A DNA stretch of 64,000 nt, from the NCBI GenBank assembly GCA_003247575.1, contig QJZC01000037.1:38384-102383 (forward strand). Reading direction: 5' to 3'. The notes beneath the pieces are model-generated. The model was not told the origin of the DNA and ran no database searches. It worked only from the letters and a program-made list of their open reading frames with translations. Of the stretch, positions 49,014 through 57,535 are shown one piece after another. Made by a program: the position numbers and the translations under genes. This stretch comes from Pseudomonadota bacterium. Its GTDB lineage: Bacteria; Myxococcota_A; UBA9160; SZUA-336. Every line of letters begins with the position of its first letter. Within the stretch, counting starts at the first letter, position 1.

Positions 49014-49919
49014 ATGCTTGGGCCCTTGGAATCGACCGACTCCAGTTCGCGGTCGCTCACCGGTTCGTCCGGATCGACCCAGACCCAGAGACCTACCTTT
49101 CGTGCACGAGAGCGCGGGGCGCCGTCGGTGCGTCCACCCGTCAGGCCCAGGGTGTCCAGCCTGTTGGGGCTCGCTGCTTGCTCGTTCTGGGGAGTCAGCC
49201 ATGCCTTGCCCCAGCTGCTGGTGGCCGTAGGGGTTCGAGACGGGATCCCTGCGATTCTGGAGCTCGCTTGCATTCACTTGATCGGCATCGGGTCGATCCT
49301 CGGACTTGCGGTGTTGTGGAGTGATCTGCCGCCGCGGGAGCTCTTCGGACTGAACCGCTTTCGCGGGCGGGTCCTCTGGTCGCTTGCTGCTGGGATGGCC
49401 GGCATCTCCATTCTGGGTTCCGAGGCGGCCAACTGGATCGTGCGACTAGGTGGCGTTGGTGAGGTTGGGCGGGTTGCGGCTCCCGCAGCGCTACCGATTT
49501 CCGAGCGGATTCTCACCCTGGCGGTGGTCGCGGGGATCGTCCCTTGGACGGAAGAGGTCCTGTTTCGAGGCCTCGTGCTCGATGGACTCGTGCACAGACT
49601 GGGCGCGCGTCTCGGTGCCGTGGTGAGTGCGCTGCTCTTCGCGCTGTTCCATCTGGATCCGTTGCAGATGCCCTTGGCGGGTGCGGCGGGCTATCTGTTG
49701 GCTTGGGTACGAATCCGTAGCGGGTCCGTCCTGCCGTGCGTCATCGGTCATTCGGTTCTCAATGCGTTTCCCTTCGTGCTCACCTGGGGGATTGGGAGCA
49801 TTCCCGGGTACGGTTTCGAACCGACGGCATCGCTCGAACAGCCACTGCTGTTCAATCTGGCGGGCGTCGCGCTGCTCGGCGCGGGAGTATTGGGAGTGCG
49901 ACGAGCCACCGTCCTCTAG
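49014..49919 (+). CDS. CPBP family intramembrane metalloprotease
   Basis: A 301-residue membrane protein. The protease motif EEVLFRG (EExxxR) is followed by FALFHL and GHSVLNAFP, the His motifs that complete the metal site. About seven hydrophobic helices start near residue 48. The first 45 residues are Ser/Arg/Pro-rich and may be untranslated, with a later start possible. CPBP enzymes process prenylated or membrane substrates; the target is unknown. Confidence 0.85.
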   Translation: MLGPLESTDSSSRSLTGSSGSTQTQRPTFRARERGAPSVRPPVRPRVSSLLGLAACSFWGVSHALPQLLVAVGVRDGIPAILELACIHLIGIGSILGLAVLWSDLPPRELFGLNRFRGRVLWSLAAGMAGISILGSEAANWIVRLGGVGEVGRVAAPAALPISERILTLAVVAGIVPWTEEVLFRGLVLDGLVHRLGARLGAVVSALLFALFHLDPLQMPLAGAAGYLLAWVRIRSGSVLPCVIGHSVLNAFPFVLTWGIGSIPGYGFEPTASLEQPLLFNLAGVALLGAGVLGVRRATVL

Positions 49920-50016
49920 GGCGCGGCACGCCCCTGCGACACCGAAGACTTGCCTCGCATTGCCTGCCTCCCACCTGCTTCCTTGGTTGCAGCGCGTGGG
50001 CGGCTCGTACAAACTG

Positions 50017-50973
50017 GTGCGCGTGTTCCGCCAACTGATCGATTCCGTCCTCGATGCCAGCGTATTCTGGTCGTTCGACGCCTCGGGCTATCGCCGGCAT
50101 GCGCGAAACTTTCATCCCCAAGATCTGAACGTGGATCTGAGTGGCCGCGTCATGTTGGTCACCGGCGCGAATGGAGGTATCGGGCTCGAGGTCGCCCGCA
50201 CCTTGGCGCGATTGGGGGCGGAGGTCCGGCTGCTGTGTCGGAGTGTCGAGCGCGGCCAGCAGGCCCTGGAGGCAGTGAGTGCGGAGTCTGCCCACTCCAC
50301 GGTCTCGCTCGATGTGGTCGACGTCTCCTCTCTGGCTTCCGTGCGCGCTTTCGTCGATTCGTTCGAGGGGGAGCGCGTAGATGCGCTGATTCACAATGCG
50401 GGATTGATCGCGGAGGAGCGCACCCTCACGAAGGATGGGATCGAGCTGACCTTGGCGACACACATCATCGGGCCGTTCCTGCTGTCGAGACTGCTCGAGC
50501 CGAAGCTCATCGCGGCAGCGCCTGGACGCGTCATATGGGTCTCTTCGGGAGGGATGTATACGACCAAGTTGTCCCTGGCCGATCTTGACTGGCAGGAGCG
50601 AGAGCAGTTCGACGGGGTGGCGGCCTACGCTCAGACGAAGCGCATGCAGGTCATTCTCGCCGAGATGCTAGCCGAAGCGTGGGCGGGCAAGGGCATCGTC
50701 TGCCAAGCCATGCATCCGGGCTGGGTGGATACGGGTGGCCTGCAGAAGTCGCTACCGAACTTTACCCGCTTCATGGACGGACGTCTTCGCGATGCGCAGC
50801 AGGGCGCCGACACCGTCGTGTGGTTGGCCGCGGCGGATCGTTCACTCGCGTCGACCGGCAAGTTCTGGCTGGATCGCCGAGTCTCGCGTACCCACTACCT
50901 TCCGAATACGCGTGAGCAGGCAGAGGATCGCCAGCGGCTGTGGGCTCTCTGTGAGGAGCTCTCCGGGATCTGA
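50017..50973 (+). CDS. Short-chain dehydrogenase (DHRS12-like)
   Basis: A 318-residue SDR. A 45-residue leader (YRRHARNFHPQDLNVDLSG) precedes the NAD(P) motif VTGANGGIG, then HNAG and the catalytic YAQTK (YxxxK). This leader is characteristic of DHRS12-type SDRs. The start is uncertain: GTG codons at 49996, 50017 and 50023 are all in frame with weak ribosome sites, and I choose the middle one. It is convergent with the SDR at 51057. Confidence 0.8.
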   Translation: MRVFRQLIDSVLDASVFWSFDASGYRRHARNFHPQDLNVDLSGRVMLVTGANGGIGLEVARTLARLGAEVRLLCRSVERGQQALEAVSAESAHSTVSLDVVDVSSLASVRAFVDSFEGERVDALIHNAGLIAEERTLTKDGIELTLATHIIGPFLLSRLLEPKLIAAAPGRVIWVSSGGMYTTKLSLADLDWQEREQFDGVAAYAQTKRMQVILAEMLAEAWAGKGIVCQAMHPGWVDTGGLQKSLPNFTRFMDGRLRDAQQGADTVVWLAAADRSLASTGKFWLDRRVSRTHYLPNTREQAEDRQRLWALCEELSGI

Positions 50974-51056
50974 GCGACTCGCGCCTCTGCCGCTGCGCAC
51001 GTGGTGAGCGATGAGCAGCAGAGACGTGAGCGCGCTCCGGTCGCCGATCCCGGCCG

Positions 51057-51830
51057 CTATCGCGTTCCGGTGATTCCGCCGTCGACGGGGATCGTGACTC
51101 CGTTCACGTAGGCTCCCGCACGCGATGCCAGATAGATCGCGACGCCCGCCATGTCTTCGTCGGAGCCGATGCGTCCGAGCGGGTTTTGCTCAGCGATCCC
51201 GTGGCCGAAGCGCTCCAGGGTGACTCGCATCATCCGGCTCTCGAAGGGGCCGGGCGCGATCGCGTTGACCGTGACGTGCCGCCCGGCGAGCTTGCGTGCG
51301 AGCACGCGCGTCATATGGATGACCGCGGACTTGCTCGCCGAGTAGGCGAAGGTATCGAGTGCGGGGACGCCGATTCCGTCGATCGAAGCGATGTTGATGA
51401 CACGTGCTGGGGACTCCGCGGTGCCCGCGGCCGTGAGCTTCGGGATCAGCTCCTGCGTGAGGAAGAAGATGGCCTTAAGATTGAGGTCCATCACCTTGTC
51501 CCAGCCGGACTCCGGGTACTCTCCGAGCGGTGACGCCCAGTTCGCGCCCGCGTTGTTGACCAGAATGTCGAGCGAGTCCTCGTGCTCCGATAGCTCGCGT
51601 GCGAGCTTGCGTACCCCCTCGACGGTAGAAAGGTCGTTGGGTAGAGCAATGCAGGTTCCGGTGGCCGAGAGCTCCTTGACTACCTGCTCGCAGACGTCCG
51701 CCTTGCGCGAAGAGATGTAGACGCGCGCGCCGGCTTCGACGTACCCGCGGGCGATCATGAGTCCGATGCCACTCGAGCCACCTGTGACCAGCGCTACCTT
51801 GCCTTGAATCGAGAACAGATCCTGGATCAT
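51057..51830 (-). CDS. SDR family oxidoreductase (RhlG-like)
   Basis: A 257-residue classical SDR. VTGGSSGIG (cofactor loop), NNAG, IASIDGIG, YSASKSA (YxxxK active site) and VNAIAPGPFESRM are present. It most resembles 3-oxoacyl-ACP reductase/RhlG type dehydrogenases acting on fatty-acyl or sterol-like ketones. GGAGGA lies before the ATG. It is monocistronic and convergent with the DHRS12-like gene. Confidence 0.9.
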   Translation of the reverse strand: MIQDLFSIQGKVALVTGGSSGIGLMIARGYVEAGARVYISSRKADVCEQVVKELSATGTCIALPNDLSTVEGVRKLARELSEHEDSLDILVNNAGANWASPLGEYPESGWDKVMDLNLKAIFFLTQELIPKLTAAGTAESPARVINIASIDGIGVPALDTFAYSASKSAVIHMTRVLARKLAGRHVTVNAIAPGPFESRMMRVTLERFGHGIAEQNPLGRIGSDEDMAGVAIYLASRAGAYVNGVTIPVDGGITGTR

Positions 51831-51993
51831 CTTGGGGGATTCCTCCGCTTGTGTGCCGGACGAGTTCGGTCCGGTAGTGAGTGTCTGGGATTACATGCAG
51901 TACAGATGCGCTGCATGGAAGGGTGGCGTGCCGAGGTCCCGAGCCGGCCGGGCCTGGGTCGGCGCGAGGTCCGATCGGCTAGGCGTCGAGGGT

Positions 51994-52308
51994 CTAGGAG
52001 TGACCTGGGGCTGCTTGGCAGTTCCAGCAGGCGTCGAAGCTAGACTCGTTCTCCTCACCGCAGCGTGTGCACAACCAATCCTCGGAGGAGCTGTCCGATG
52101 GGTCGGTCTGTTCCTCGTACGCGCGTACGATCACCTGCGCGCGATCTGCGTCTGCGGTTGGGACATAGAGATCGACTTCCGAGTCCGGATGCGTGGAGAA
52201 GGGATGAAAGGACACCGGGATTCCTCGTTCCCTGAGCAATCCCTTTACGAAGTTCCCTTCGGCTTGGTTCCCGGCGCGGTAGACCGCGATCCCTTTCTCT
52301 TCGCTCAT
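51994..52308 (-). CDS. DUF2007 domain protein with C-terminal zinc ribbon (1)
   Basis: A 104-residue protein. Residues 6-70 form a DUF2007-like fold (AVYRAGNQAEGNFVKGLLRE then DLYVPTADADRAQVIV). The end is a RanBP-type zinc ribbon (WLCTRCGEENESSFDACWNC) with four Cys. DUF2007 proteins are proposed to be PII-like signalling modules that bind small ligands. A related protein lies at 52882-53400, with a glutaredoxin between them. Confidence 0.8.
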   Translation of the reverse strand: MSEEKGIAVYRAGNQAEGNFVKGLLRERGIPVSFHPFSTHPDSEVDLYVPTADADRAQVIVRAYEEQTDPSDSSSEDWLCTRCGEENESSFDACWNCQAAPGHS

Positions 52309-52524
52309 CGATCCGACTTGTTGCGTCGCGCACCATGGATTCGGCCAGCACGATTGCGGGCCGCGACTGCGGTGGCTCGTTGCGACCGTGCCCTCGGCGT
52401 TCTCCCGAAACTCTCGAGTTGGATGCCGAGCTCAGGGGCGACTGCTGCCCCCTAGAATATCCGCAGCCGGCGAACGCCTCAAGCGCCATGCAGCCCGCGC
52501 GTGACCGTGCTGTCGGCCGACGTC

Positions 52525-52785
52525 CTATTTGCCGAAGTGTTGCTCCAAGAACTCTACGATGTCTCCGGATTCCGGCAGCCAGCGTACGTTTCCAGTCTGA
52601 GCTTCGATGCGCAGGACGGGTACGGTCCTGCGTCCGGTAGCCTGCTCGAGCTCTCGCAGGTGGGCCTCGTTGCTGCGAATGTCCCGTAGCTCGATCTCCA
52701 CGCCGAGCCGGGTCAGGCTGTCCCGGACACGCTGACAGAAGGGACAGGAGTCGAACTGATACAGAGCGAGGTGAGATGCGTTCAT
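52525..52785 (-). CDS. Glutaredoxin-like thiol oxidoreductase
   Basis: An 86-residue thioredoxin-fold protein. The active site is SCPFCQRV (Cys14-Pro-Phe-Cys17), followed by RTVPVLRIEAQTGNVRWLPES, holding the cis-Pro, and a final helix IVEFLEQHFGK. It belongs to the glutaredoxin/GST N-terminal group. The ATG has AAGGA seven nt upstream. It lies between two DUF2007-zinc ribbon genes on the same strand. Confidence 0.9.
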   Translation of the reverse strand: MNASHLALYQFDSCPFCQRVRDSLTRLGVEIELRDIRSNEAHLRELEQATGRRTVPVLRIEAQTGNVRWLPESGDIVEFLEQHFGK

Positions 52786-52881
52786 GCTGATTCCTTTCGT
52801 GACATCTCGGAGTGTCAACGGGCTGCTAGCCTACCCGGGAAGCGGTGCGATCGCCGCCTCGGCGCCTCTGGGGTCGGCTTC

Positions 52882-53400
52882 CTACACCAAGTCGCGCAGC
52901 TCCCTGCGACAGCCGGTGCAGCGCACGGACAGCCCGAAGAGGGCGAGCTGCAGCCGCCGCCACCAGGCGCGTGATCCCGAGGGGAAGAGCTCCGTTCCGC
53001 ATGTGGGGCACTGGCTGGGGACTCGTCGCTCGGATGACGCGGGGCGTTCGAGCGTTTCAGGCCCTTGCGCGCGCAATCGGGAGATCTCGGGGGGCGCTCC
53101 GCGCGGGGAACGAGCGAGTCGGCCGGGGGGCGGGTTCGCGCTCCCGCGCGAGTCTGGCGGTGGCTGTCCGAGGTCCCCCGGCTCCGCCGGGAGTGCGAGG
53201 ACGGCGCGCGCGCGTGCCAGCTGGGACTGGGGGACTTGAACCCGGATTCCCGCCGTGCCTCCGATGAAGTCGCCCACGATTCCACCCGACAGCTGGTCCG
53301 GCACCACCGCGAAGACGCCTGCGGCCGTGAGCTGTGCGCACACGATCTGCGCCTCGAGCAGGGTGCCATACCCGCAGACCGTCATCAGCCGTTCGCTCAT
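52882..53400 (-). CDS. DUF2007 domain protein with C-terminal zinc ribbon (2)
   Basis: A 172-residue protein. The N-terminal DUF2007-like domain (VCGYGTLLEAQIVCAQLTAA, then GIRVQVPQSQLARARAVL) is followed by a Pro/Arg/Ser-rich linker of about 60 residues. A C-terminal zinc ribbon closes it (CPTCGTELFPSGSRAWWRR, then CTGC). The domain order matches the protein at 51994-52308. It shares its upstream AT-rich region with the divergent TPP enzyme gene. Confidence 0.78.
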   Translation of the reverse strand: MSERLMTVCGYGTLLEAQIVCAQLTAAGVFAVVPDQLSGGIVGDFIGGTAGIRVQVPQSQLARARAVLALPAEPGDLGQPPPDSRGSANPPPGRLARSPRGAPPEISRLRAQGPETLERPASSERRVPSQCPTCGTELFPSGSRAWWRRLQLALFGLSVRCTGCRRELRDLV

Positions 53401-53410
53401 GGTTCGCCAG

Positions 53411-53424
53411 TCTAATCTATAATC
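53411..53424. promoter_or_regulatory. Shared AT-rich divergent promoter core
   Basis: In very G+C-rich surroundings the sequence TCTAATCTATAATC contains a perfect TATAAT (53418-53423) for the plus strand, reading into the TPP enzyme gene 28 nt downstream. It also has a TATAGATT-type box in the reverse direction toward the DUF2007 gene. No good -35 match is visible for either. Confidence 0.45.
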
Positions 53425-53450
53425 GCGCGCTAACTCTGGGAGGGAGCTCG

Positions 53451-55028
53451 ATGAACGGAGCGGAACTACTCGTGCGGAGGGCGACCCGGCTCGGTGCCGA
53501 CGTCTGCTTCGCGAATCCGGGTACTACGGAGATGCAGTTGCTCGCTGCGCTGGATGCGACGCCAGGCATGCGATCCGTGCTGGGGCTCTTCGAGGGGGCA
53601 TGCACCGGCGCAGCCGATGGCTATGCCCGCATGACCGGGCGCCCGGCGTTGACCTTGCTGCATCTCGGGCCCGGCTTCGCGAACGGGATCGCAAACCTGC
53701 ACAACGCGCGACGCGCGTTCTCCCCGATCGTCAACCTGGTCGGCGATCATCCGCAGGCGCACCTGCCGTTCGATGCACCGCTGACCTCGGACATCGAGAG
53801 CCTCGCGCGACCGGTGTCCAAGTGGGTGCGCACCAGCAGTCGCGCCGACGCTTTGGGTCTGGACTTCGAGGAAGCGTTCGCGGCGGCGCAGGGGCTTCCG
53901 AGCGGTGTCGCCACGTTGATCGTTCCCGCCGACTGCGCCTGGGACACCGTCGAAGCCGCGGGAGCGGGGGACAGCGCGCTGGGTCCGCCCAAGAGCCCGG
54001 AGCGTGGCGCGTCCGTTTCGATCGAGGCGATCGAGGCCGCGGCAGATCAGATCTGCGCGGCGAAGCGAGGCGCGATCCTGCTGGGAGCGGATGCGCTCTC
54101 GACCGGAGCGCTCGGGTGGGCGGGGCGGATCGCTCGCTCGCTGGGCACGACCCTGTTCTGCGACACCTTCGTCGCGCGGGCAGAGCGCGGCGCTGGAATC
54201 CCTTCTCTGGAGAGGCTGCCGTACTTCCCAGAACAGATCGAAGCGCGTCTGGCAGAGTTCGACCACTTGATCATCATCGGGACGCGGGTGCCCGTCGCCT
54301 TCTTCGGCTACCGGGGTGGCAAGTCGCAGCCTGTTCCCGCGAGCTGCCGCGTGACGCACGTGTCTGGCGCCGAGAGTGCCGCGAGTGAAGTGCTCGCAAT
54401 GCTAGCCGAGCAGGTCTCCAGCCGGAACGGACTGCGTCCGCTGGAGCCGGCTCCCAGCCCCGAGCGTCCACAGCCTCCTCGAGGTGAGCTCAACGTAGGC
54501 ACCCTCGGTCAGGCTCTCGCCGCGGTACAACCCGAGGGTGCGATCGTGGTCGACGAAGCGGCCACGAGTGGGGCGGCCTACTGGAGTGCGGCGGGCGGGG
54601 CGCCGCCGCACACCTATCTCGGCCTGACGGGAGGCGCAATCGGACAGGGCATTCCGTGCGCGACCGGGGCTGCGCTCGCGTGCCGGGACCGACGGGTGAT
54701 CTCGCTCCAGGCGGACGGCAGCGGGCTCTATACGGCACAGGCCCTCTGGACGCAGGCGAGAGAGGGGCTCGACGTGACCACGGTGATCTGCGCCAACCAG
54801 GAGTATCGGATCCTGCGCATGGAGCTCGCTCGTAGCGGCATCACACAGCCAGGTCCCCAAGCCGAGGCGTCCATCTCGCTGACCAAGCCGAGTGTAGACT
54901 GGGTCTCGCTGAGCCGTGGCTTCGGGGTTCCAGCGGTCCGAGTAGCGAGTGCAGAGGACCTGGTCGAGCAGATTCGGGCCTCGCTGACGCAACCGGGCCC
55001 ATCCTTGATCGAGGCTCTGCTCGCGTAG
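53451..55028 (+). CDS. Acetolactate synthase large-subunit-like TPP enzyme
   Basis: A 525-residue thiamine diphosphate enzyme with the three-domain layout. The N-terminal domain has LFEGACTGAADGYAR, whose Glu activates TPP. The C-terminal domain has QADGSGLYTAQALWT ending in ANQEY, the GDGS-x(24-27)-N metal/TPP motif with Gly to Ala. It belongs to the IlvX-like branch, often not true acetolactate synthases, so the substrate is open. A GGGAGGG precedes the ATG. The convergent neighbour is a sigma-54 activator that might control a related pathway. Confidence 0.82.
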   Translation: MNGAELLVRRATRLGADVCFANPGTTEMQLLAALDATPGMRSVLGLFEGACTGAADGYARMTGRPALTLLHLGPGFANGIANLHNARRAFSPIVNLVGDHPQAHLPFDAPLTSDIESLARPVSKWVRTSSRADALGLDFEEAFAAAQGLPSGVATLIVPADCAWDTVEAAGAGDSALGPPKSPERGASVSIEAIEAAADQICAAKRGAILLGADALSTGALGWAGRIARSLGTTLFCDTFVARAERGAGIPSLERLPYFPEQIEARLAEFDHLIIIGTRVPVAFFGYRGGKSQPVPASCRVTHVSGAESAASEVLAMLAEQVSSRNGLRPLEPAPSPERPQPPRGELNVGTLGQALAAVQPEGAIVVDEAATSGAAYWSAAGGAPPHTYLGLTGGAIGQGIPCATGAALACRDRRVISLQADGSGLYTAQALWTQAREGLDVTTVICANQEYRILRMELARSGITQPGPQAEASISLTKPSVDWVSLSRGFGVPAVRVASAEDLVEQIRASLTQPGPSLIEALLA

Positions 55029-55041
55029 GCGCCGCCGCGAC

Positions 55042-56187
55042 TCAGTCTCGAGGAATCGACGGCTCCAGGCCCCACGCCGAAATGCGGTAGCGGAGCGTGC
55101 CGCGACTGAGGCCCAGTCGGCGCGCCGCGCGGGATACGTTGCCCCCGGTCTCCAGCAGCATCTTGCGAACGGTCTCGCGCTCGGGCCCGCTCCGATGCAG
55201 GTTCGTCGTTCCGGTCTTCGTCCGATCCTCCCGACTCGCGTCCGCCACATGCGCGGCCAGGGACGTCGGCGGTCTCGCGTGTTCCCAGCCGAAGCTCGCA
55301 TCGCGGAGCGCGCACTCCAGATCGACACCTCGCAGCCGGTCGTGCTCCGAGGCAACCAGGCAGCGCTCCATCACGTTGTTGAGCTCGCGAACGTTTCCGG
55401 GCCAGTCGTACTCCGATAGTCGGCGCGCGAAGCAAGGTTCGAGCTCGGGTCGAGCACGATCCAGCTCGCTGCTCAGGCGTGCGCACGCGACCTCTGCGAG
55501 CATGGGCAGGTCTTGGGGACGCTCTCGCAGCGGGGGCATGTGCAGGTGGAGTACGTTCAGCCGAAAGAACAGGTCGGAGCGGAAGTTCTTACGAGTGACC
55601 TCGCGCCGCAGGTCCCGGTTTGTCGCCGCGATGACGCGCGCCTTGAACGCATGGGTCTGATTTCCACCGACGCGCTCGAAGGTGCGTTCTTGGAGCACGC
55701 GTAGAAAGTTGACCTGGAGTGCAGGGTCCAGCTCGCCGATCTCGTCGAGGAACAGGGTACCCAGCCCGGCGAGCTCGAGCCGTCCGATGCGCCGACTCAC
55801 GGCCCCGGTGAAGGCGCCGCGTTCGTGTCCGAAGAGCTCGCTCGCGAGTGTGCCCGAGTGCAAGCTCGCGCAGTCCAACTGTACGAACGGAGATTGCGGT
55901 CGGGGCGAGAGCCGGTGGATCTCACGCGCCAGCAAGCTCTTGCCGGTACCCGTCTCCCCCGTGATGAGCACACTGCAGCGTGTTCCCGCGGCTGCCTGGA
56001 GCTGTGTGCGGATTCGTGCCAGAGCGGGACTGCGTCCGGCCAGCCGGCTCGGCGTGCTCGCGCGCTCGCGCTGACGCAGTGCTGGAGACTCGGCACGGCA
56101 GCGGGAGCTCTCGGCGTGCGGCGCGGGTTGTTCCGGGACGCAGCCCGCTGCGACCCAGTCGAGGCTGGACCTCTCGAAGTCGGACAT
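55042..56187 (-). CDS. Sigma-54-dependent transcriptional activator (no receiver domain)
   Basis: A 381-residue NtrC-family activator. The AAA+ core has GETGTGKS (77-84), the sigma-54 contact loop GAFTGA (124-129) and LFLDEIGELDP. The C-terminus holds a Fis-type helix-turn-helix (NVSRAARRLGLSRGTLRYRI). The N-terminal 50 residues carry neither receiver nor GAF domain, so it may respond to protein partners or be constitutive. GAGGAG precedes the ATG. Targets are unknown. Confidence 0.92.
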   Translation of the reverse strand: MSDFERSSLDWVAAGCVPEQPAPHAESSRCRAESPALRQRERASTPSRLAGRSPALARIRTQLQAAAGTRCSVLITGETGTGKSLLAREIHRLSPRPQSPFVQLDCASLHSGTLASELFGHERGAFTGAVSRRIGRLELAGLGTLFLDEIGELDPALQVNFLRVLQERTFERVGGNQTHAFKARVIAATNRDLRREVTRKNFRSDLFFRLNVLHLHMPPLRERPQDLPMLAEVACARLSSELDRARPELEPCFARRLSEYDWPGNVRELNNVMERCLVASEHDRLRGVDLECALRDASFGWEHARPPTSLAAHVADASREDRTKTGTTNLHRSGPERETVRKMLLETGGNVSRAARRLGLSRGTLRYRISAWGLEPSIPRD

Positions 56188-56334
56188 GTGGACTCCTCGC
56201 GCTGCGCGCGCTGTCTCGATGCGACACCGCGCGCTCGAAATCGGATGGTTTCTAGAGCGTAGGTGCACGTGCGAACGAACTTGGGCCCCCCAGATCCGCA
56301 CATTTGCTCGCTCTGGGATCGGCCCGGCGCAGTC

Positions 56335-56973
56335 TCAGGCGGTGCCGAGGGCCTCGCGCAGCAGCTTGAGCCCTCGGCTCTTCAGCCGCTTGACTTGGCG
56401 TACGCTCAGCTCGAGTGCCAGCGCGGCCTCCTCGTAGCTCTGCCCTTGAAAGTGCGTGTGCTCGAGGACGCGCAGGCAGAGCGGCGGAAGCTCTGCCATG
56501 GCGCGCATCAGATCGACGCGCAAGCCAGGATCCGGGTGCCATGCGAGCTCTGATTCTGGAGGGTCTGCGCCAGTCCAGGCCGCTGGGAGCCGTCCTCGCA
56601 GCTCGAGCCATCGGTGCACCCGCCGTCGAGTGATCGTCTGCGTGTAAGCGACGAATGCGCTTGGGTCGTCGAGGGCACGGCGGCGCACACTCTCGATCAC
56701 CGCGAGGAGCACCTCCTGTGAGATGTCCGCCCATGAGCTCCGCAGTTCGAATGCGCCCATTCGAGAGATAGTTGCACCAATGATGCGGGTGAGTTGCACA
56801 ATGGCGGCCGGCTCTTCGCGCTCGATCCGCAGCAGGAAGGAGCTCCAGAACGTGCGCTCGCCATCCGGGTCCTGCGATCGTGCTGTGCTGAGAGCGCTCG
56901 CAGGAGCGGCGGCTTCGGACGGACGTCCCGCCAGGGCGGCGACGTCACGTTGTGAGGGCCGGATGCCTCGCAC
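56335..56973 (-). CDS. ECF-like sigma-70 family RNA polymerase sigma factor
   Basis: A 212-residue sigma factor. A sigma-2-type region (WADISQEVLLAVIESVRRRA to RRRVHRWLELRG) is followed by a sigma-4 helix-turn-helix (GQSYEEAALALELSVRQVKR). The first 40 residues are disordered-looking. The start is a GTG. Upstream lie a 15-bp palindrome and a tandem 16-bp array, then a small divergent gene. The subgroup resembles planctomycete- or myxobacterial-type ECF factors. Confidence 0.85.
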   Translation of the reverse strand: MRGIRPSQRDVAALAGRPSEAAAPASALSTARSQDPDGERTFWSSFLLRIEREEPAAIVQLTRIIGATISRMGAFELRSSWADISQEVLLAVIESVRRRALDDPSAFVAYTQTITRRRVHRWLELRGRLPAAWTGADPPESELAWHPDPGLRVDLMRAMAELPPLCLRVLEHTHFQGQSYEEAALALELSVRQVKRLKSRGLKLLREALGTA

Positions 56974-57035
56974 GCACGGATTCGTAGCATTCTGGCCTCG
57001 GGCCGCTACGTTTTTGCGCAGGTCGAAGGGGTTTC

Positions 57036-57050
57036 GATTCAGACTGAATC
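57036..57050. promoter_or_regulatory. 15-bp palindrome, candidate operator
   Basis: GATTCAGACTGAATC has perfect 7-bp arms around one base. The right half continues into a second TCAGACT. It lies 63 nt upstream of the sigma factor start, in a region without genes, as expected of an operator. Confidence 0.4.
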
Positions 57051-57148
57051 AGACTTCGATCGTAGCTGAAGCGCGATGGCATCCATGGGATACTGCAAGG
57101 GCGCCCGCGCGATCTGGAATCATCGAGCGAGCGGCCGCGAGCCGTGTC

Positions 57149-57196
57149 TTCTGTGGATACAGAGTTCTGTGGATACAGAGTTCTGCGGATACAGCG
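57149..57196. repeat. Three tandem 16-bp units (iteron-like)
   Basis: Two identical copies of TTCTGTGGATACAGAG (57149-57164, 57165-57180) are followed by a third with two changes (57181-57196). Each unit has an inner CTGT...ACAG inverted pair. Units of 16 bp do not keep frame, which argues for a DNA-binding role rather than protein coding. Confidence 0.75.
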
Positions 57197-57251
57197 AGCA
57201 GAGAGGTCAAGGAGCGACAGCTTGTCTGTGCGTGCGAGGTCGACCACGTCC

Positions 57252-57497
57252 ATGCCCACTATTCCTCCGGTCCAAGATTCCCCTGCCGACGAGGGCGCGT
57301 GCGAGCCGGGTCTCGCGATGCTCCTGATCGATGTTCTGGCTGGCGGTAGCGACGAAGCCGAGCAACTGGCGCGCTATGCACAGGATCCAGCACTCTTGTC
57401 CCCCGCAGACCGGGCGAGCATCGAGCGGCGTCTCGCCGAATCTCCGGCAGTCGCAGACCAGCTACGGGTGCTGCGCCGGTTGACCTCTAGATCCTGA
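57252..57497 (+). CDS. Small hypothetical protein, possible anti-sigma-like partner
   Basis: An 81-residue acidic protein. Its second half (SPADRASIERRLAESPAVAD) recalls the helix of short anti-sigma N-termini, but without Cys/His zinc ligands. There is no strong ribosome site. It is divergent from the sigma factor gene, with the palindrome and the repeat array between. Identification is weak. Confidence 0.45.
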   Translation: MPTIPPVQDSPADEGACEPGLAMLLIDVLAGGSDEAEQLARYAQDPALLSPADRASIERRLAESPAVADQLRVLRRLTSRS

Positions 57498-57535
57498 TTC
57501 TCGCTGCGGCGAGAGCGGTCAGCTCTGGCAGCGGA

